Positions 31,610 to 42,850 are shown, counted from the first letter of the stretch. The stretch is DNA of 64,000 nucleotides from Branchipolynoe longqiensis (GCA_030323885.1 CM059193.1:75709040-75773039), one strand, 5' to 3'. The notes: generated by a model not told the origin, from the sequence alone. Translations and numbers: made by a program.

Positions 31610-31825
31610 CAGTAAAACCTCTCTAAAACGACCGACCTCGGAACCGACTTTAAGTGGTCCATTTATGGAGGTGGTTGGTAACCGACTTTAAGTGCTCCAT
31701 TTATGGAGGTGGTCGGTTTAGGGAGCTAAAATATGGTTACAATGGTATTTTGGGGACCCCACTAAAACGATCGATATAAGGGAGTGGTCGATCTGTGGAG
31801 CTGGTCGGTTATAGAGATTTCACTG
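31610..31825. mobile_element. T1 Tigger/pogo-like MITE, copy b
   Basis: CAGTAAAACCTCTCTAAAAC at the left, ATAGAGATTTCACTG at the right, and TA on both sides (31608-31609 and 31826-31827). A 38-bp segment is tandemly duplicated inside (31642-31679 and 31680-31717). TA targets and CAGT ends fit the pogo/Tigger group. Confidence 0.85.
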
Positions 31826-32039
31826 TACACATATGCCTCTCAATGCTGCTTATGCTGGGTATGGTTTGTTGGCGCATGCGCAGATAATATCTGTATCTAC
31901 GTGCGCACTGCAAATAGAGAGAGCTTCGCCCAAAATAGTATGTATTATTTTGTCCCTAACGAGTACAATATAAGTACATGCTCACAACTGCAGACTGCTA
32001 TCTATAGCCAAACGGGAAAAGCTACAACTTGCAACCAGT

Positions 32040-32340
32040 ATAGGGGGCGCGGTGGCCGAATCGTACGGGAGATCGGGAGTTCGGTTCCCTGGGAAACCAA
32101 TGTCTTATAGCATATATACTTGTTGCGTTCTAGCCTGGCATTGGCATTAATAGGATAGAACAAGGACTGATTAGCTCAGTGTCAGGATAATGTAACTGAG
32201 TGGGATATCGGGTCATTGTGCCAGCAGCCTGGTTTCCCAGTGGGGCAGCACTATAAAGTATCCATGAGTGTGCACTGTCACAAGTCGGTACCCGTCTTGA
32301 TATAACCTCACATGTTGTCCAGACGTAAACCTCCAACAAC
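32040..32340 (+). mobile_element. SINE-A, full tail
   Basis: Shortened head GGGCGCGGTGGCCGAATCG with GTTCGGTTCCCTGG, then body and tail A to GTTGTCCAGACGTAAACC. Confidence 0.8.
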
Positions 32341-32621
32341 CGCTATCTATATCGCTAGTGTCATATATGGTATATATCAATAGCATCATATAATGTCATA
32401 GACCAGGCAGATGGGTTAATGTGCATATATCTAATTAATGAAGTTCTACATTCAAATTTAGTCGATTACACTAATAAAATGGAAGGTCTAAAATGGAAAG
32501 ACAATTTCAGTGTGCCTCTTTGTGATTGGTTTAATACAACAAGTATTTTACCAAAATACATCTAAAACTGTGAAACTCTATAATATTTAAATTACACATG
32601 AATATTATTAATCTGCAGTGC

Positions 32622-32820
32622 ATGTGGGATGGCTGAGTGAGTTGAGGCCCCACCTATTGTGGCAGGTGATGGGTTCAAATCCCTGCTGAATCAAAGCAAT
32701 GACTTGGAGATCTACATTTGCAGCTACCTAGTCTGATGCTCAGCAATATTGGAATAGGACAATGAGAGGTCAATGAACAATGCAATTTGCAGCGCTCGGA
32801 CACAAGGACAAGAACAGTTT
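32622..32820 (+). mobile_element. Diverged SINE, tail unclear
   Basis: Head-like GGGATGGCTGAGTGAGTTG and GGGTTCAAATCCCTGCTG, body-like GATGCTCAGCAATATTGG. An old copy. Confidence 0.55.
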
Positions 32821-34361
32821 TTTCCAAAAGCATTTATTTGTGATGACTAATTACTTATCACTTCAGGTTATCTTACGTCATCATTATATCTTAATAGATC
32901 AGATTAGACAATCACACAATCAAGGTCGGTGCCACATAGGCGAGTGAGGCTGGCTCAATTGACTGGTGCCTGGCACTGAGATGCTGGAAGGACTGGCTTC
33001 CGTAATGTCATGGCTTAGTTGAAGTCGGTTTTCAGATGCGACTGGGCATCTTCTGAAGTGAAATTAGAGAGACATATAAGTTAACATCGAGTCAAATGGT
33101 GAAATCAACACTAACCCCTACCCATGTCATCACTTAATCATCGTATCAATTAGGGGTTGGGTGGGTGGGGAAAATGAACTGGTTGGTCTGAGCTGGCGAG
33201 GTGAAGTGAGAGCAAGCAGGGTCCCAAATAGGTCACGTGAATCTCGAAGTAGGTCATGAGAAAGTATTTAGGTCACGTTAGCCTCGCTCGCAAATTACCA
33301 ATGTTGCCTCGCCAACATATGTAATGAGAAAGACCTATTGTTTAAAATTGAAATCTCCCATGCTTATTCAAGAAAAGAAACCAACAAATAGGAGGAAAAT
33401 ATTCATCCTAGATCTGAATATATGAAAAAGCAATTTGCAACCTATCTATAAATATTTGAAACTGCAATTTGTAACCCAATTCTACAATGTGCAATATATA
33501 TGTCATAGCAAATTCAAGCAAGTGAAGCCAATTCAACCAACACGACACAAGAACAGTATAAAGTGGCATTTATTAAATTTGTCTTACATGTTACAGTAGT
33601 CTTGACTTGTGATTTGTTGGTCAATAGTTCGAGGATCCCAGGCACTAACCCAATGAACATTATATAGCTCGGTGGGGGGACAGTAAATCTGAACCTTATG
33701 GACACGTCCTCCCACTCCAGGTGCTCCAGTCGAAGTGTTCGTAAAGCTACTACGTCATAGTTTAGTTATAAGTAAATTACACCAGGTGGCAGCTCAATTG
33801 GCAGAGATTATTAGTTCCCGGTAAGACTATAGATGGCGCAGATGGTTGCGTCCATAGAAAGCGATGTACATGTTTCACGGGTTAAATTACCCATGTTGAG
33901 ATCAACATTGACAATTCTAGCCCATGAATAATATTTATGGTAGAGCCTCATGAACTAAGCCAAAGAAAACCAGGCTAATAAAAAATGATTATCCCATATA
34001 TCGGAAACAAATATGGATGGGGAGGAAAACCCTTTTTCTGATTTAGAATCCTGTTCTGTTAAGGACATTATAGTCAATAGCTAAACAACTAATCTTTAAA
34101 AGAATTGTTTCATGAATTGTATGATTGTGAATCATAAGGTCTTGGAGTGAGTAGTACAGGCGCGAGGCAGAGCCAGGTATGAGGAAGAAGCCAGGTGGCA
34201 GCACCATGTGAGGCAGAAGGCCAGACCAGTCAATAAGTAGATGAATGTCATTAGTTGTGTAGTGTCAGTTGGTGTGAACTAGTTCTTGGGTAATCGGTTT
34301 TGGATAATTATAATTGTATAATTGATTGGACAGCAGATAATAATATTACCCGTTTATATGT
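32821..34361. other. About 1.5 kb with no recognised feature
   Basis: AT-rich, short frames only. GGTCACGTGAATCTCG / GGTCATGAGAAAG / GGTCACGTTAGCCTCG form a loose local repeat at about 33230-33290. Confidence 0.4.
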
Positions 34362-34364
34362 TAA

Positions 34365-34712
34365 AGCTGCATAATCCGATGAAATATCAAATTTTCAAAA
34401 CCAAACCAATTATCTGGATTTGATTTGACATATCTAACTTAGATACTGTTGCACTTATTAAGCATTTGTTTCTGCGTAGAAGGCAATACTGAGTCAATTT
34501 AACAGAACCTGTTGCTGCAGAAGTCTATGGTGTCAGACTTTTGGCAAGCTTGCCAAAACTAATTGTCCATGTTTGCACTCAAAATATCTCAAAAGTTTAC
34601 CATTTAAAATGAAAGTAACTTTGAACTAATGTAAAGTAGGTACTAGTGATCGATCTAATATATTTATATCAGAACAAATACAGAAATTCAAAACCATTGG
34701 ACTATGCAACTT
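34365..34712 (+). mobile_element. F2 MITE, copy d, uninterrupted
   Basis: AGCTGCATAATCCGATG at the left and CATTGGACTATGCAACTT at the right, flanked by TAA (34362-34364 and 34713-34715). The cleanest single copy. Confidence 0.85.
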
Positions 34713-34871
34713 TAATTAATATCACACTGAATAACTGATTAATACATATCGGGTTTGAATGCTGTCTCAGTTCAGAACTATCTAGTAAAAATGGCGCTGT
34801 TATGGTTATTGCATTGGCTATAAAGGCTCTTTTGATTGTATTCATCTGGTTTCTCCTTCTTTTTAATTGTG

Positions 34872-35113
34872 TTGTTGTTGTACATTAGTTGATTAAGCAA
34901 GGTAAATTTCAATCACAGACGATTGGTCTTCCTCATTCCACTGCTCCTTGCCCTATCCTAATAATGAAAGGCACCTGGCTAGGAAGTGACAAGTGTCAAT
35001 TTTTAAGTCATTGGTTTGACTTGACTAGGGTTCAAACTCATGAGTTCGAATCCCACGACCTGCCAAAACGGGAGACGGATGCTCAACACATTCGGCCATC
35101 CTGTCTCATATAC
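34872..35113 (-). mobile_element. SINE-B, full length
   Basis: Reverse: TGTACATTAGTTGATTAAGC tail end, CTTCCTCATTCCACTGCTCC, body, and head complement ending CATTCGGCCATCCTGTCT. Confidence 0.8.
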
Positions 35114-35497
35114 ATTTGGGATAAGTAATTTACGCCATAATATATCTAGAAAGCCTGTAATTGTCTGTTTGAATTTCGAATCGTATGCTTTAGATACATA
35201 CATATAAATATATATACATATATATATATTCTTAGTACACTATTATCTGAGATAATTAGTGATTCCAAGAAGTAGTGACAACCATTGGCTAATAATTGTA
35301 TTTTGGTAGGGAATCTAATTTGAATCGCTGAATAATATATTTTGTCAGCGCCATGACACATGTTATCCAGTTGTGATAAAGAACAATTTGCTATAGTAAT
35401 GAGGTTTTCGCTTCCACGTGTTGTTGAATCCCCTACATTTGTAGTTGAGTAATAAATGAAGGTTGATTCCTGATGAAAGGCCTGGTAACCATACATA
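35114..35497. other. AT-rich spacer
   Basis: A minus frame of about 128 codons (35146-35532) overlaps the next SINE and has no motif, so it is not called. TATATA microsatellite at about 35209-35229. Confidence 0.4.
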
Positions 35498-35848
35498 GAT
35501 TTGTTTGTTGTTGTTTTACATCCTATCAACATCTAAGGTCATATCAGGATGGGTACCGACTTGTGACAGTGCGCACTCATGGCGACTTTATAGTGCTGTC
35601 CCACTGGGAAACCAGGCCGCCGGCACCATGACCTGGTATCCCACTCAGTCACATTATCCTGACACTGAGCACACCAGTCCTTGCCCTATCCTAATAATTC
35701 CGAGCGCCTGGCTAGGAAGCGACAAGTATCAATTTTAAAGTCATTGGTTTGACTCGACCGGGACTCGAACCCATGACCCCACGATCTACCAGCACGGGAG
35801 ACAGATGCTCTAACTCATTCGGCCATCCCGTCTGGTCCCATACCTAGA
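35498..35848 (-). mobile_element. SINE-A, full length, with target duplication
   Basis: Reverse copy from TTTGTTTGTTGTTGTTTTAC to the head complement CGGCCATCCCGTCTGG. Flanked by CCATACATAG and CCATACCTAG. Confidence 0.85.
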
Positions 35849-36094
35849 GACAATGGGCGTGACGTCACAGCTTGTATATTACATCATTAAGTTAAAGGTC
35901 TACTCGGCATAAGGTATATATGTCATTCATAAAAAAAAAGATTCAGATCTCTGGTGTTCTCTGTTGCAGAGTGGTTAGAGTGTCTGACTTGTTTCTAGGT
36001 CGGATTCCTAATCTGAAGGTTGGTGGTTCCATTCCACAAGCCCCCACCTCTCCCAGTTTGGATTTCCATGACTATGTATAATTTACAGCGTCAT

Positions 36095-36270
36095 CAAAGG
36101 CAAGTTGCTCTCATACCATGTCTATGTGGTGGGGGAACTTAAAAATCACTTGGGTCGGTAAAGGTGTAGGCTCAAACTTTCTATCGGCAAACTGTCTAAT
36201 GGTGAAAACAGGTCTATTCAGACTTATCCGTGATAGGCAGTATAAATCTTCAAGAACAAAAAAAAAGAAA
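36095..36270 (+). repeat. Dispersed repeat C, copy 1
   Basis: CTATGTGGTGGGGGAACTTAA, CACTTGGGTCGGTAAAGGTG, AAACTGTCTAATGGTGAAAA and GGCAGTATAAATCTTCAAG. Inverse partners at 45535-45700 and 53070-53225. Class unknown. Confidence 0.7.
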
Positions 36271-36428
36271 AGAAAAATCACAAGGCCACAGAGTAGTTTG
36301 GACATGTTAATGTTCGTCTCCCGTGGATATTCTACTTGCAGATAGGTTTATATGTCAAGGGCTCTAAATTCAATGCAGATGAGGGGACCATCCCCTGAGC
36401 CAACACCTGAATCCAGCACCAGACTTAA

Positions 36429-37040
36429 GCCGTGTTCACACGGGGAAGTTAATTTGAATCATATAAATCGACTTGCCTAGTTCGGCTCACATTTGGCGTG
36501 TGAACGTGTGGCTGAGGCGGTTTGGGCCTGATTTGACTCATATAAATCGGATTTTATAAACCACCTAAGTAGGTGGTTTATATGAACCAAATTTTATGAT
36601 TCGACTTATATCGCCCATGTGAACGCAACCGACTTACTTGATGCGGATTAAGGACGTCACACGCATGCGCAGTCGAGACCTTAGTTTGTTGACTTTCCGG
36701 TCGATCAAAAGCGCATATTATATAATTTAGTCTATGAAACCGCTAGCTGGGCACAGATTTTTTTTCATCATTTATTTTTAGGGTTTCACTGCCCAGCAGA
36801 AGTTTTGACCCTTCCAAACCAATACGATTCAGTCCATACATATCTAGGTCGAACCCACACTCTCTCGTGGCGACCTCCACTAACCGAAACTGGCACTGGT
36901 TAGTATCGACTTGCTCATGCGTTGATATCGATTTCCGGCCCAAGCAATGCCCGTGTGAACGCGAAACACTTTCAAACTAAATCGATTCATATGATTCGCT
37001 TTGTCTAAATCGCTTTAAACTTTTCCCGTGTGAACACGGC
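36429..37040. mobile_element. 612-bp MITE flanked by TTAA
   Basis: TIR GCCGTGTTCACACGGGGAA at the left; CCCGTGTGAACACGGC at the right. TTAA on both sides (36425-36428 and 37041-37044). The target suggests piggyBac-like or TWA-type insertion; the TIR alone does not decide. The interior repeats ATATAAATCG and TGTGAACG words and holds a near-perfect hairpin AACCACCTAAGTAGGTGGTT at about 36559-36580. No coding frame. Confidence 0.75.
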
Positions 37041-37182
37041 TTAACATCAGCATCAGAGTAAGAAGTATGGGGGATGGCAAACTGTTGGCAGTAGTCGCTG
37101 TGGGCTGCTATTATTGTACAAGGGTGGTTCACCCATGTGCTTGGCACCTGTGCCACCATCTGCCGCTTATGCACTGCCACAT

Positions 37183-37415
37183 TTTGTTGTTGTACATTAG
37201 TTGTTTAAGCAGGAGAAATTTCAATCGCGGACGATTGGTCTTCCTCATTCCACTGCTCCTTAGCCTATCCTAATAATGCCGAGCGCCTGGCTAGGAAGCA
37301 ACAAGTATCAATTTTTAAGTCATTGGTTTGACTTGACCAGGATTCAAACCCATGATCCCATGATCTACCAACATGGGAGATGGACACTCTAACTCAGGCG
37401 GCCATCCGGGTTGCT
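37183..37415 (-). mobile_element. SINE-B, full length
   Basis: Reverse copy with tail B (TTTAAGCAGGAGAAATTTC), body and head complement with GGATTCAAACC. It lies 25 bp before the Ngaro element. Confidence 0.8.
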
Positions 37416-37439
37416 GTCAAAGTATATATATATACATAT

Positions 37440-37500
37440 ATTATTAGTCATACACATAACAGGATACATAACTGGATTGAGTAGGTACTCTGGCTGGCCA
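37440..37500 (-). repeat. Ngaro split repeat B2 (3' terminus)
   Basis: Matches B1 except for a 7-bp insertion. Separated from A2 by about 205 bp rich in ATCAATCA/AGCTCAA words. Confidence 0.85.
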
Positions 37501-37705
37501 AAAAGACCTACCGTTTATTCATCATCAAATCATCAGCATCTACATTATAACGTCAATCATCAATAATCATCACTAATCAAACTCAATCAAGCTCAAGAAT
37601 CAAAGTCAAAACTCAGTGAAATCAATCAATCAATAAGCTCAATAAGATATCAAGATCAACAAACAGAAATCAAACAAGCTCAAAATCAGCAATCAAAGAA
37701 CCTAA

Positions 37706-38044
37706 AGCTAGAACTCGGGTTCAAATGGGCCGAGTATACAGGAAAGCCGTTGGACCTGGAGGGTCTGCGCATGCGCCTGAGGTGTTACCCAAATAGACTT
37801 GCCTCAGTCCTCCTAGCGGGCACTGGAGGTGCATGACACATGGAGGCTAGACTTGCCTCAGTCCCCTCACCGAACTGCCCCGCCGGCCCAGCAGCGTGTG
37901 GGGGTAGCGGGTTCGAATCCCCCCACCCGACATACAACAGAGGGAGGGTTCCATCCTGAATAATATTTGTATAAATGCTTTATACCACACATTATTAGTC
38001 ATACACATAACAGGATACATAACTGTAGGTACTCTGGCTGGCCA
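37706..38044 (-). repeat. Ngaro split repeats B1 and A2
   Basis: A2 is 37706-37992. B1 is 37991-38044 (ATTATTAGTCATACACATAA through TAGGTACTCTGGCTGGCCA). They abut with a 2-nt overlap, which is the internal junction used in the circular-intermediate model for these elements. Confidence 0.9.
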
Positions 38045-38084
38045 CAAAAGACCCAAACCACCCCAACCAGACAGGTAGAGTTCA

Positions 38085-41000
38085 GTTTAGTAACCCCAGC
38101 ATCACGGCCACATGCATGTCAAGCGTCAGACGCTCCATGAGTGAAGCTTTTAAGTATTGGCGCACACAGTCCGATCGCCAATCGCCTCTCTCCTTGATCT
38201 CCTCCTCCGACACCCCCGATAGCCTGAGGAAAGTCGCCCCTCCCCGCCTGAGGCTGTGAGACGAGAAGTCAGCCGATGGTAGTCCGGCTGCGGTACATGC
38301 CGCCTTCAGTACCGCTGCATAGTATGCATATGTCAGTGGGACCGAGTGTCCCGCTCTAGGTATCCTAAAGACCCGAGCATCCCGGGGGGCGGGGCACTGC
38401 TCCATATGCCTCTTGACCCAGAACACCGCGCATAATTCTTTATTCGCAACTTTTGCCACGGGGATTCTATGAACCCGTTCTCTGAACTGATTGGTCTTCG
38501 ACTTTCTCACACAGACCAGCATCCCCCATGGATAAAACTCCAGGTCCTCGCGGAGTAGGGCTGCGTCTGAATTTGTGACATGCGCTTTGCGAAGCAGTGC
38601 TCTGAGCGAGAGCAGCATGGCTGCCCTAACGGCCGTGTGGCCCCTGGACGGGAACAACACTGCAAACAACTTAATTAACTCATAGGGCAAGATAGGAGCT
38701 GCTTGCTTTACCGCATCACCTTTCAGCCTGCGGATGCCCGCCAGACACTTTTTTATAAGGTGGTCACCGTAGTTTATAGGAGGACAACCTAAGTCCTTCA
38801 AATGGTTGTTTAGGCCGCTGAGATAGTTTTTTATGGACGAGTAGCACAACCGACGCGCTAGATATGACATATATAGACACACCTGGTCTGAATCACATGG
38901 ATATGGGCATAGCTGGCCCTCGAATACTTCACAGAAGGAGATATAAGATTTAACCTGCACAGTCCGAACCGCTACAGTCGAGCTTGCGTAGTGGTTCCTG
39001 ACATAGTTACGGCGCTCTTCCAGGAGTTTCTGCCAACCTGAAGCGACATTAACAGCTGAATAGGTGGTGACAACACATAGCATCAATTTGATCAGCATCC
39101 AATGCTGCGATGCTCGGAACTTATCCAGCCGACTTAGGCTGTCACAAATCACATTTGATTTGGTGTTCACATACACCGATTGTACGTCAAAATTAAATGT
39201 TATTGAAGCCCAAAATATCAGGCGCAACCATGTCATCGTTATTTTGTTCTTACTTCGGCCTGAGTTCAAGGCGGCCATCACCTGCGTATTGTCAGTGACG
39301 AACACTACCGTCCGATTCTTCCAGGCCTCTTCCCAGCGCCTAACACCCACCAACACGGGCCACATTTCCAGCACATTTATGTTATCGGACCTGCACCCCT
39401 CATCATTGGCATAGACGAAGTGATGCCCCAACCATTTTTGTAGCTCTTTGGATGCCTTGAAGTCGAAGGCGCCCGCCACCCAGTCCTCCCCATGTAAAGC
39501 ACCAAACCCAAATTTGGACGAGTCGCTGTACACCGACATTACTGGGTCTGCCGAGGGGATGATACTCGCTTTCCCGTTGAACTTAGAAGCAAATTCTAAC
39601 CACCACTTTAGGTCCAGCCTGAAGTCATCATTTAGTCTCACCTTATGGGTGGCTTTCTTGGTGGAGGCTATCAAGTCGTAGACCCTCCTAGAGAAGGTCC
39701 TCCCACCATGCACAACTTTACAGCAGTGGGCAAGGACGCCCCCCAGGCATTCCAGCTCTAGCCTCGTTGCCTTCCTTTTCCGCAAGAACATGTTGAGTTG
39801 GGCTACCAGCTTAGCTAACTTCTCATCTGGGAGTCGCAGCTCCATGGCTAACGAATCTATATCTATACCCAGGAATCTGGTTATTTGGGCAGGGGGCGTT
39901 AATTTGCGGAAACTCACATAAAATCCCAGCCTTCTCAAGATCGCTACCAGTGCCCGCTGTGCTTCAGTACAGCCCTCAATCGTGCGGCTCACGACACAAA
40001 AGTCATCTAGGTAATTTACACATTCTTCAAAGCCTTCCCGGACCATGCAGCGGACAACAAAATCACTGATCTTGGAGAAGACGTAAGGGCTACTGCTGAG
40101 CCCCATGCACAGGCGATTATCCCTTAGATGGACCCGGCCCTGGCCAAAATCCCAGCTCAAGCCCTGACGCTCCCTGCTGGCAGGGTGGATATTTACAGCC
40201 CTATAGGCGTTAGATATATCTATCGTGGACATATAGTCCCCCTGCTGCAGTAACTGTGTGACGGTCTCTACAGAATTATAGCTGAAGTTCGTCCTGCAGG
40301 ACCTGGTGTGTTCGTTCACACAGAACCCAGTTGGGCTGGAGCAATCAACAATCGCTCTGAAGTCATCGTGCCCCTTTGGCACGGCCCCCATCGGGTGGAC
40401 ACATAAACATGGCTCATCGACTATGCACACCAGACCCGCAGCGATCTCCCTCTGGAGCCTATCGCTCATCAACTTACCCGTGGTACTCTTAGTTATAGAT
40501 GAGTAGTTACCCTGAAAGTAACAACTAACACAATCCGGGTCGATTACCCGGTACCCAAAACATGAACCCCTGAGGATATACTCCCAGTCAGGGTCTGTGT
40601 CACCTCGGCACATCACCTCGGCATAGATACGACACGGCTTTAACTGCGTGCAGGCACCCCCAATATCATGCCTACAGTCACAAGCGCCTTGCAAACATCT
40701 AGCAAAGACGTCGATACATTTATTAACTGAACTATCACCATCTTGGTCTTTGACCCACAAGGAACAGTGCAGGTCATCATTAGTTACACTTAACTTATCT
40801 GGCCTGACCACCCGCAACCAGTTGGTATTACCGTTGCCCATGCCCGGGTATTCAATGTCCGTGTCCGCACTGTCTGAATCCCCGCTGTTAACAACATACA
40901 TATTATTTTTTGCACAATCGACGGTAACATCGTCTGCAACACAAATTAGTACAGGCTCATCAAGCAAGGCGGTGCCTAAATTATTGTCACAGCCACCATC

Positions 41001-41144
41001 AACCATCTGCGGTACATTTATGGAGCAAGGCGAATCGCGCGCCAGATCTTGGGCGCCATCTTGGAAGCCGCTCATTTCCGCGCGAAATTCAAAGTCAACT
41101 AGGTCAACGGTCCCCGACGCACCACTTTGCACAGGCGTGCACAC
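38085..41144 (-). CDS. Ngaro pol: reverse transcriptase, RNase H, tyrosine recombinase
   Basis: 1,020 codons without a stop when counted from GTG at 41142-41144; the first ATG is codon 24 (41073-41075). The frame is the same as gag, separated by TGA and one codon. RT is at about residues 220-480, with STIDISNAY (Asp309) and NYLDDF (378-381 YLDD). RNase H is at about 535-675, with acidic residues D541 (VYSDSS), E593 (VLEMW), D618 (VTDNT) and D668 (CDSLSR). The recombinase is at about 710-1000, with R852 (LRKAHV), K883 (KSKTNQFRER), H963-x-x-R966 (HSLRRGG), GDW at 987-989 and nucleophile Y997. All key residues are present. This domain order in one frame is typical of Ngaro. The enzyme would copy element RNA and integrate a circular DNA by site-specific-type recombination. 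Confidence 0.92.
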
Positions 41145-41150
41145 AAGTCA

Positions 41151-41603
41151 AATCCTCTTATTTTTGCAATCATTTATCGGGTGGGAGCCTGATTTGCAGC
41201 TCAGGCACTTATGTTCATACTCGCATCGGCGCAAACTGCACCCATCCTTGTTGTAGTTGTACGCGTAGCAAATCTTCCGGGAATTGTCATAGCTCTTACT
41301 CGCCTGTGTAGGCCTAGATGGTCGGCCCGCCTCTTTGCTGCTCCGCATATTTTCCAAATTAAAGTACAGCAACGATAGTTCATGATCTCCCATGGTGAAC
41401 ACCTTCAGCCCAACATCCTTTACCTTGTCCCTGATTGCCTTATCATAACCACGATAGGCCTGATCTGTATAGGTTGCTGTAGAGGCATGCATGCACATAT
41501 AAGCCACATGCCCGATATATCGCTCCAGATCTTCATATTCAAACCCGACTCGCCTCCCATGCGTCATGCCCCAGACCAGGGCCGTGTAGACGAGCTCCAT
41601 CAC
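41151..41603 (-). CDS. Ngaro gag, C-terminal zinc-finger part
   Basis: Open from the in-frame TGA at 41616 to a TGA at 41148-41150, 151 codons counted from GTG at 41603; the first ATG is the next codon. Zinc motifs lie at the C-terminus: C112-C122-C127-H131 (CX9CX4CX3H) followed by C133-C136-H141-C146, a canonical CX2CX4HX4C gag knuckle. The N-terminal half has an alpha-rich segment (YEDLERYIGHVAYMC). It sits in frame between the first gag part and pol. Expression may need readthrough of either TGA, or one may be a mutation. Confidence 0.65.
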
Positions 41604-41618
41604 CGAAAGTTTTTTTCA

Positions 41619-42176
41619 ACGCTTCTCGTTCATAGTGTATTTGTTTAAAGCAAACTTACTGCGCTTACGCCTCCTCCTTCGCCTCCTGCCAGAGTCACTG
41701 TCTGACCCTGAGCCCTCCTCCGAGCTGCTGTCTGTAGGGGAATCGTCTGGGTCCCCGGCCGCCTCTGCCTTCTTCTTCTTCCCAGACAGCTTCTTCTTTG
41801 CCGTTGGCACCGCCGTCACTGTCTCCTCCTCCGGCAATCCGGCGTCCAAGACCGCACGCAGCTCCTTCTTACGGCGCTCTCGCGCCCTCGCCCCCACCAG
41901 CCGCCTCAGCTCCCTCTCCTCGTCATCCTCCTCGTAGTCTTCTACCACGAGGCGCGAACCCTCACCGGCGCGCCGCTTGGAAGAACCCAGCACCACCAAC
42001 TTCTCCCCAGCCTCCGCGGCATCCTCCTCGCCCGATGAAGGCAGCTCCGCCTTTACAGACCGCTTGCTAGTCCTTGTCCACTTGCACTTACTGCCCCGGG
42101 GGGGCTCATGCTCCTCCCCACATGCCGCACATATATCGACCGGCATCTCGCCCCATATGTAGGTAGGTACGCACAT
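41619..42176 (-). CDS. Ngaro gag, N-terminal part
   Basis: 186 codons from ATG at 42174-42176 to a TGA at 41616-41618. A second in-frame ATG lies ten codons in (MPVDICAACG). Visible: CAACGEEHEPPRGSKC, a CX2CX3HX7C cluster near residues 17-32; a long Glu/Lys/Arg-rich charged region; and a Ser/Asp/Glu tract followed by a poly-Arg block (RRRRRRRK) near the C-terminus. The composition fits a nucleic-acid-binding structural protein. The TGA is in the same frame as the next segment, so this is either an in-frame stop in one longer gag or two proteins. Confidence 0.6.
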
Positions 42177-42220
42177 AGGTAGGTATGCACGTAGGTAGGT
42201 ACGTCAGTACGTCAGCCTCA

Positions 42221-42507
42221 AGCTAGAACTCGGGTTCAAATGGGCCGAGTATACAGGAAAGCCGTTGGACCTGGAGGGTCCGCGCATGCGCCTGAGGTGT
42301 TACCCGAATAGACTTGCCTCAGTCCTCCTAGCGGGCACTGGAGGCGCATGACACATGGAGGCTAGACTTGCCTCAGTCCCCTCGCCGAACTGCCCCGCCG
42401 GCCCAGCAGCGTGTGGGGGTAGCGGGTTCGAATCCCCCCACCCGACATACAACAGAGGGAGGGTTCCATCCTGAATAATATTTGTATAAATGCTTTATAC
42501 CACACAT
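42221..42507 (-). repeat. Ngaro split repeat A1 (5' terminus)
   Basis: 287 bp, matching 37706-37992 with no length change. On the plus strand it contains GGTTCGAATCC (about 42425-42435) inside a GGGGG/CCCCC hairpin, resembling a tRNA T arm and B box. Confidence 0.9.
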
Positions 42508-42850
42508 ATTTATATAATATATCACTCATTGTAGGAACGCAGATTAGAGCATACAGAGGCAATGATCTGCTGGATATAAATGCCTGTAGCAATAGCGACA
42601 TAGTATGGTGATACATAAAACCCGGATTGCCGTGTCAGCCAGGACATTTGTATCAATGGGTATATGCTTGAAAATAGGGGAAACCGGAAATGGTATTAAC
42701 TGCCTGCAACATGTGCCTGTGAGAAAGCATTCTGGGTTCGCCCAGTAGAGAGCACATGGATGGCAGCTGCATCAGTTGTATATGATCAGGGGGTTGTAGC
42801 TATGCTCTCAAATCAACTTCCAATGTGCATTAATTTCATGAATTCTTCAC
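42508..42850. other. No feature recognised
   Basis: AT-rich spacer, TATATAATATATC next to the Ngaro end. Confidence 0.4.

Larger units (their letters stand above)
37440..42507 (-). mobile_element. Ngaro-type tyrosine-recombinase retrotransposon, nearly complete
   Basis: About 5.1 kb on the minus strand with split direct repeats: A1 (42221-42507), coding region, B1 (37991-38044), A2 (37706-37992) and B2 (37440-37500). A1 and A2 are both 287 bp and differ at about four transitions. B2 has an extra GATTGAG relative to B1. The A1-ORFs-B1-A2-B2 order plus RT, RNase H and a tyrosine recombinase in one frame is the signature of Ngaro/PAT-like DIRS-order elements, which integrate without target duplication. 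The flanks are AT-rich (TATATATATACATA before, TATTTATATAATATA after) and show no duplication. Confidence 0.9.
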
